DNA of 9,199 bases, from contig DDHX01000064.1 in assembly GCA_002338255.1 (NCBI GenBank), positions 28,902 to 38,100 of the forward strand. Reading direction: 5' to 3'. A program made the translations under genes and the position numbers. Numbering within the stretch: position 1 is the first letter of the stretch; every line of letters begins with the position of its first letter. Source of the DNA: Ruminococcaceae bacterium UBA1865 (lineage in GTDB: Bacteria > Bacillota > Clostridia > Oscillospirales > Acutalibacteraceae). The notes under the pieces are model-generated. The model was not told where the DNA came from and ran no database searches. It was given only the letters and a program-made list of their open reading frames with translations. Shown here in pieces: positions 7,344-9,199 of the stretch.

Positions 7344-8048
7344 TTATTTACTTTGTTTATTTACTTTCATAAGCGCTTCAGAGTTCTGAATCAAATTAAA
7401 CAGTGAACTGGAAAACAGCGGATACTCAGCAGAAATTTTTTCCGGTGAAAGAGTAGGCATTTTCTCTTTCTCCAAGCCTTCCATTTCCTCAACATCGTCG
7501 CCACCTGCCACACATGCTGCATTTGCAAGCGCAATTTGCTGTGCGGCGCTGGAACGGCCGTCGCTCAATTTGAGCGGAACCGAAAAAAGCCCCTGTGGGT
7601 TTTTGGAATTAGCAGAGTAGAGTAAGCGAAAACTTTTATAAATGGAAATGTTCAAGTATGAAGATATTTCGGTGGTCAGCGCTTTGCTTCCGCACTGCTG
7701 TAAAATGCTGTAAATAATATTCAGTGAGTTGGCAATCAACTTTTTATTTAGCACAGGCAGCAAACTGCCCTTTAAAATATTTTCTTTCCCCATTGAATCC
7801 GGCTCCGGGATATCATCAACCGTAATGGTTGCACCGCTGCGATGGGGGGTTCTTCCAAGAAGATAATCACAGGAGACATCGTAAAATTCGGCTGCTTTTA
7901 CCACGAAATCAAGGCCGCATTCTCGGATTCCTTTTTCGTAATGTGAAAGCAACGCTTGAGAAACATCAAGTTCCTCTGCTGCTTTTTTTTGACTTAATCC
8001 GCGTTCTTTACGCAGCAAAGTAATAATTCTTGAAAAACTATTATTCAT
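7344..8048 (-). CDS. XRE-family helix-turn-helix transcriptional regulator
   Basis: A 234-residue DNA-binding protein, probably a repressor. The N-terminal Cro/CI-type HTH spans about residues 7-64: LSQKKAAEELDVSQALLSHY (18-37) covers the two HTH helices, and YDVSCDYLLGRTP (56-68) is the typical end of the domain. A proline/acidic linker follows (about 75-90). Residues about 103-160 are helical, and the stretch LTTEISSYLNISIYKSFRLL (124-143) resembles a second HTH-like unit. The last 70 residues are low in recognisable features, with an acidic patch (GGDDVEEMEG). There is no Ser-Lys protease motif of LexA/CI type and no metal-binding cluster, so the signal is unknown. On the coding strand AGGGGAT lies eight bases before the ATG. 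It has its own promoter with repeated sites suggesting autoregulation. The regulon is unknown; the divergent phosphatase gene is a candidate. Confidence 0.88.
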   Translation of the reverse strand: MNNSFSRIITLLRKERGLSQKKAAEELDVSQALLSHYEKGIRECGLDFVVKAAEFYDVSCDYLLGRTPHRSGATITVDDIPEPDSMGKENILKGSLLPVLNKKLIANSLNIIYSILQQCGSKALTTEISSYLNISIYKSFRLLYSANSKNPQGLFSVPLKLSDGRSSAAQQIALANAACVAGGDDVEEMEGLEKEKMPTLSPEKISAEYPLFSSSLFNLIQNSEALMKVNKQSK

Positions 8049-8086
8049 TTGAAATATCCCCTGTCGAATAATGAAAAATTAACATC

Positions 8087-8123
8087 TTGTAAAGTATATA
8101 ACAAATATAACGCTTTGTAAAGC
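8087..8123. repeat. Twin TTGTAAAG sites, candidate operator of the XRE regulator
   Basis: The 8-mer TTGTAAAG occurs at 8087-8094 and 8115-8122, exactly 28 bp apart. The right copy sits inside a perfect 5-bp-arm palindrome, GCTTTGTAAAGC (8112-8123). On the repressor's strand the copies read CTTTACAA, one over the -35 and one overlapping the -10 and running towards the start point. That is where a repressor would block RNA polymerase. Confidence 0.55.
8093..8121 (-). promoter_or_regulatory. Sigma-A-type promoter of the XRE regulator gene
   Basis: Read on the - strand, TTTACA (8121-8116) and TATACT (8098-8093) are separated by exactly 17 bases, with five of six matches to each consensus box. 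Transcription should start near 8086, giving a leader of about 38 bases before the ATG at 8048. Confidence 0.75.
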
Positions 8124-8223
8124 CGCTATATATCGTGCTAATCCAATGGAGTTCTACATATATCCATGATTTTCGCCTTTTTTGCGGTACACAGGCAGAA
8201 CATTATGACAAAGGAGCAATATT

Positions 8224-8928
8224 ATGAAGTCATATACCATTCATTTAATTCGCCACGGTATCACCGAGGGAAATCTGCTCGGCCAGTATGTGGGCCGGAC
8301 CGATCTGCCCCTTGCGAAGGAGGGCGTCGCGAACTTGGAGGAGCTGAAACACAGAAGTCCGTACCCGACGGCGCAGGTTTACTATTGCAGCCCGCTCAAG
8401 CGCTGTGTTCAAACCCTGCGTATCCTGTATCCCGAAGCACAGCCGATTGTGGTTGAAGATTTACGCGAGTGTGACTTTGGCGACTGGGAGGGTAAAACTG
8501 CAAAAGAGCTGGCCGATTCAGATGAAAACTTTGCCGAGTGGATGGAGAGCAACCGCGTGGTCACTCCTCCCAACGGTGAAAGCGGAGGTGTTTTTATGCA
8601 GCGTGTCTGTGCCGCTTTTGAAAAGATTGTGGAAGGCATGATGCGCTCAGGTACAAGCAGCGCTGTTATTGTTGCCCACGGCGGAACCATTATGTCCATT
8701 CTTTCGGCTTACGGCTTGCCACGTGCCAATTTTTACGACTGGATGACGGAAAACGGCTGCGGCTATTCGCTGCGTATTACGCCGGGTCTGTGGATGCGTT
8801 CCATGGTCGCCGAGGTTTATGCGACGATTCCGGAAAAGCCGGTGGAGGAAGAGGACGACCAGAAACTCGTCATCAACCTGGCACGCGAGGCAGCGAACAG
8901 GGCGTTTGGAAAAAAGGAAGAAGAATAA
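8224..8928 (+). CDS. Histidine phosphatase superfamily protein (phosphoglycerate mutase/CobC-like)
   Basis: A cytoplasmic phosphatase of the branch-1 histidine phosphatase fold. LIRHGITEGN (8-17) carries the phospho-accepting His11 with Arg10. SPLKRCVQT supplies Arg60, LRECDFGDWEG (80-90) supplies Glu82, and VAHGGT (150-155) supplies the second catalytic His152, so the active site is complete. The pattern resembles alpha-ribazole phosphatase (CobC) and related small-metabolite phosphatases, but no cobalamin gene is nearby, so the substrate is open. The core ends near residue 200; a charged helical tail of about 30 residues (from EKPVEEEDD) extends beyond it. AAAGGAG at 8210-8216 lies seven bases before the ATG and fixes the start. 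No good promoter is visible in the 175-base divergent region; a weak TTTGTA (8114) and GCTAAT (8137) pair would overlap the repressor site. No terminator separates it from the T-box unit. Confidence 0.9.
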   Translation: MKSYTIHLIRHGITEGNLLGQYVGRTDLPLAKEGVANLEELKHRSPYPTAQVYYCSPLKRCVQTLRILYPEAQPIVVEDLRECDFGDWEGKTAKELADSDENFAEWMESNRVVTPPNGESGGVFMQRVCAAFEKIVEGMMRSGTSSAVIVAHGGTIMSILSAYGLPRANFYDWMTENGCGYSLRITPGLWMRSMVAEVYATIPEKPVEEEDDQKLVINLAREAANRAFGKKEEE

Positions 8929-8938
8929 AAGATTATCC

Positions 8939-8967
8939 TTGACAAAGCATGCGACATAAAATATAAT
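8939..8967 (+). promoter_or_regulatory. Consensus sigma-A promoter of the T-box transcript
   Basis: TTGACA (8939-8944) and TATAAT (8962-8967) match both consensus boxes exactly and are separated by exactly 17 bases. The predicted start is near 8974, about 20 bases before the T-box Stem I. The promoter begins only 11 bases after the phosphatase stop codon. Confidence 0.92.
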
Positions 8968-8990
8968 AATAGATAATTTAATAAACCCTA

Positions 8991-9199
8991 AAGGCAATGA
9001 AGGGAACAAGACATTCGTGAAGACATTGCAGAGAACCGGCGGTTGGTGCGAGCCGGTGTTTGAACGTTTGTGTATAGCTCATCCCGGAGCCGCCGTCTTC
9101 GATGTGAAAGCGTAGAAGCGGACGCAGCGGCAGCGTTAAAGGCCAGGGCCTTTATTGAGGCCGTAAAGGGCTACCGCGAAGCGGAGCCGAATTTTGGGT
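8991..9199 (+). promoter_or_regulatory. T-box riboswitch leader, 3' end (antiterminator and terminator) outside the window
   Basis: Leader RNA that binds a specific tRNA and permits transcription of the downstream gene when that tRNA is uncharged. Hallmarks in order: GCAATG (8994-8999) pairing with CATTGC (9024-9029) as the base of Stem I; AGAGA (9030-9034); the hairpin ACCGGC/GCCGGT (9035-9040, 9052-9057) with the GGTTGGTGCGA loop typical of T-boxes; GCTCATCCCGGAGC (9077-9090); CCGTCTTC pairing with GAAGCGG (9093-9100, 9115-9121); and a Stem III-like hairpin GGCTACCGC/GCGGAGCC (9169-9188). The window ends at GAATTTTGGGT, which fits the start of the conserved GGGTGGTACCGCG T-box element, with the rest beyond the edge. 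Stem I is only about 36 bases, far shorter than the usual roughly 100, so the apical tRNA-elbow platform seems absent. The specifier codon cannot be fixed. Downstream gene unseen, probably an aminoacyl-tRNA synthetase or amino-acid gene. Confidence 0.87.

Noticed and set aside
8166..8456. 96-codon + strand open frame overlapping the start of the phosphatase gene
   Set aside because: It overlaps in another frame a gene with intact catalytic motifs and a good ribosome binding site, and its own ATG has none.
8409..9009. Overlapping - strand open frames opposite the phosphatase gene
   Set aside because: They mirror the coding strand and one runs through the promoter and T-box leader. They have no ribosome binding site or recognisable domain.
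9167..9178. AGGGCTACCGCG as the conserved T-box element itself
   Set aside because: It lacks the UGG needed to pair with the tRNA 3' end, and it folds into the Stem III-like hairpin with GCGGAGCC. The GGGT at the window edge is a better start of the T-box.
1..9199. Mobile elements, CRISPR arrays, tRNA or rRNA genes, phage defence systems
   Set aside because: I looked and found no transposase or integrase, no regularly spaced repeats, no tRNA-like cloverleaf and no defence-type domains. The single XRE regulator alone is not evidence of a mobile element.

Overview
The window looks like the chromosome of a low-to-mid GC Gram-positive anaerobe of the class Clostridia, most likely the Oscillospirales/Ruminococcaceae group. 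This is an inference. It rests on the glgB-glgC-glgD-glgA order with a Firmicutes-type GlgD, on strong AGGAGG-type ribosome binding sites, on sigma-A-type promoters, and on a T-box leader RNA. I see no phage, transposon or CRISPR sequence, so most of the window is ordinary metabolic chromosome.

Positions 3-5415 hold a glycogen synthesis operon on the + strand. It runs: the 3' part of glgB (branching enzyme, cut by the window start), glgC (catalytic ADP-glucose pyrophosphorylase), glgD (degenerate, probably regulatory, paralogue of glgC) and glgA (glycogen synthase). GlgC/GlgD make ADP-glucose, GlgA polymerises it into alpha-1,4 chains and GlgB adds alpha-1,6 branches. glgC and glgD overlap by one base, so their translation is probably coupled. 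A GC-rich hairpin follows glgA.

Positions 5470-7266 hold a membrane-anchored glycoside hydrolase of family 3 (NagZ type, probably acting on cell wall fragments) and a 137-residue protein I do not recognise. A strong hairpin at 7286-7318 lies between this + strand unit and the converging gene on the - strand.

Positions 7344-8223 hold an XRE-type repressor gene on the - strand and its upstream region. The repressor has a clear -35/-10 promoter. An 8-bp sequence occurs twice there, once over the -35 and once at the -10/start region, which suggests autorepression.

Positions 8224-8928 encode a histidine phosphatase. Eleven bases after its stop comes a consensus promoter (TTGACA, 17 bp, TATAAT). 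It drives a T-box riboswitch leader that runs off the right edge just as the T-box sequence itself begins. The regulated gene, presumably for an aminoacyl-tRNA synthetase or amino-acid metabolism, lies outside the window. The most interesting parts are this T-box with a very short Stem I, the repressor promoter architecture, the unknown 137-residue protein, and the substitutions in GlgA and GlgD.
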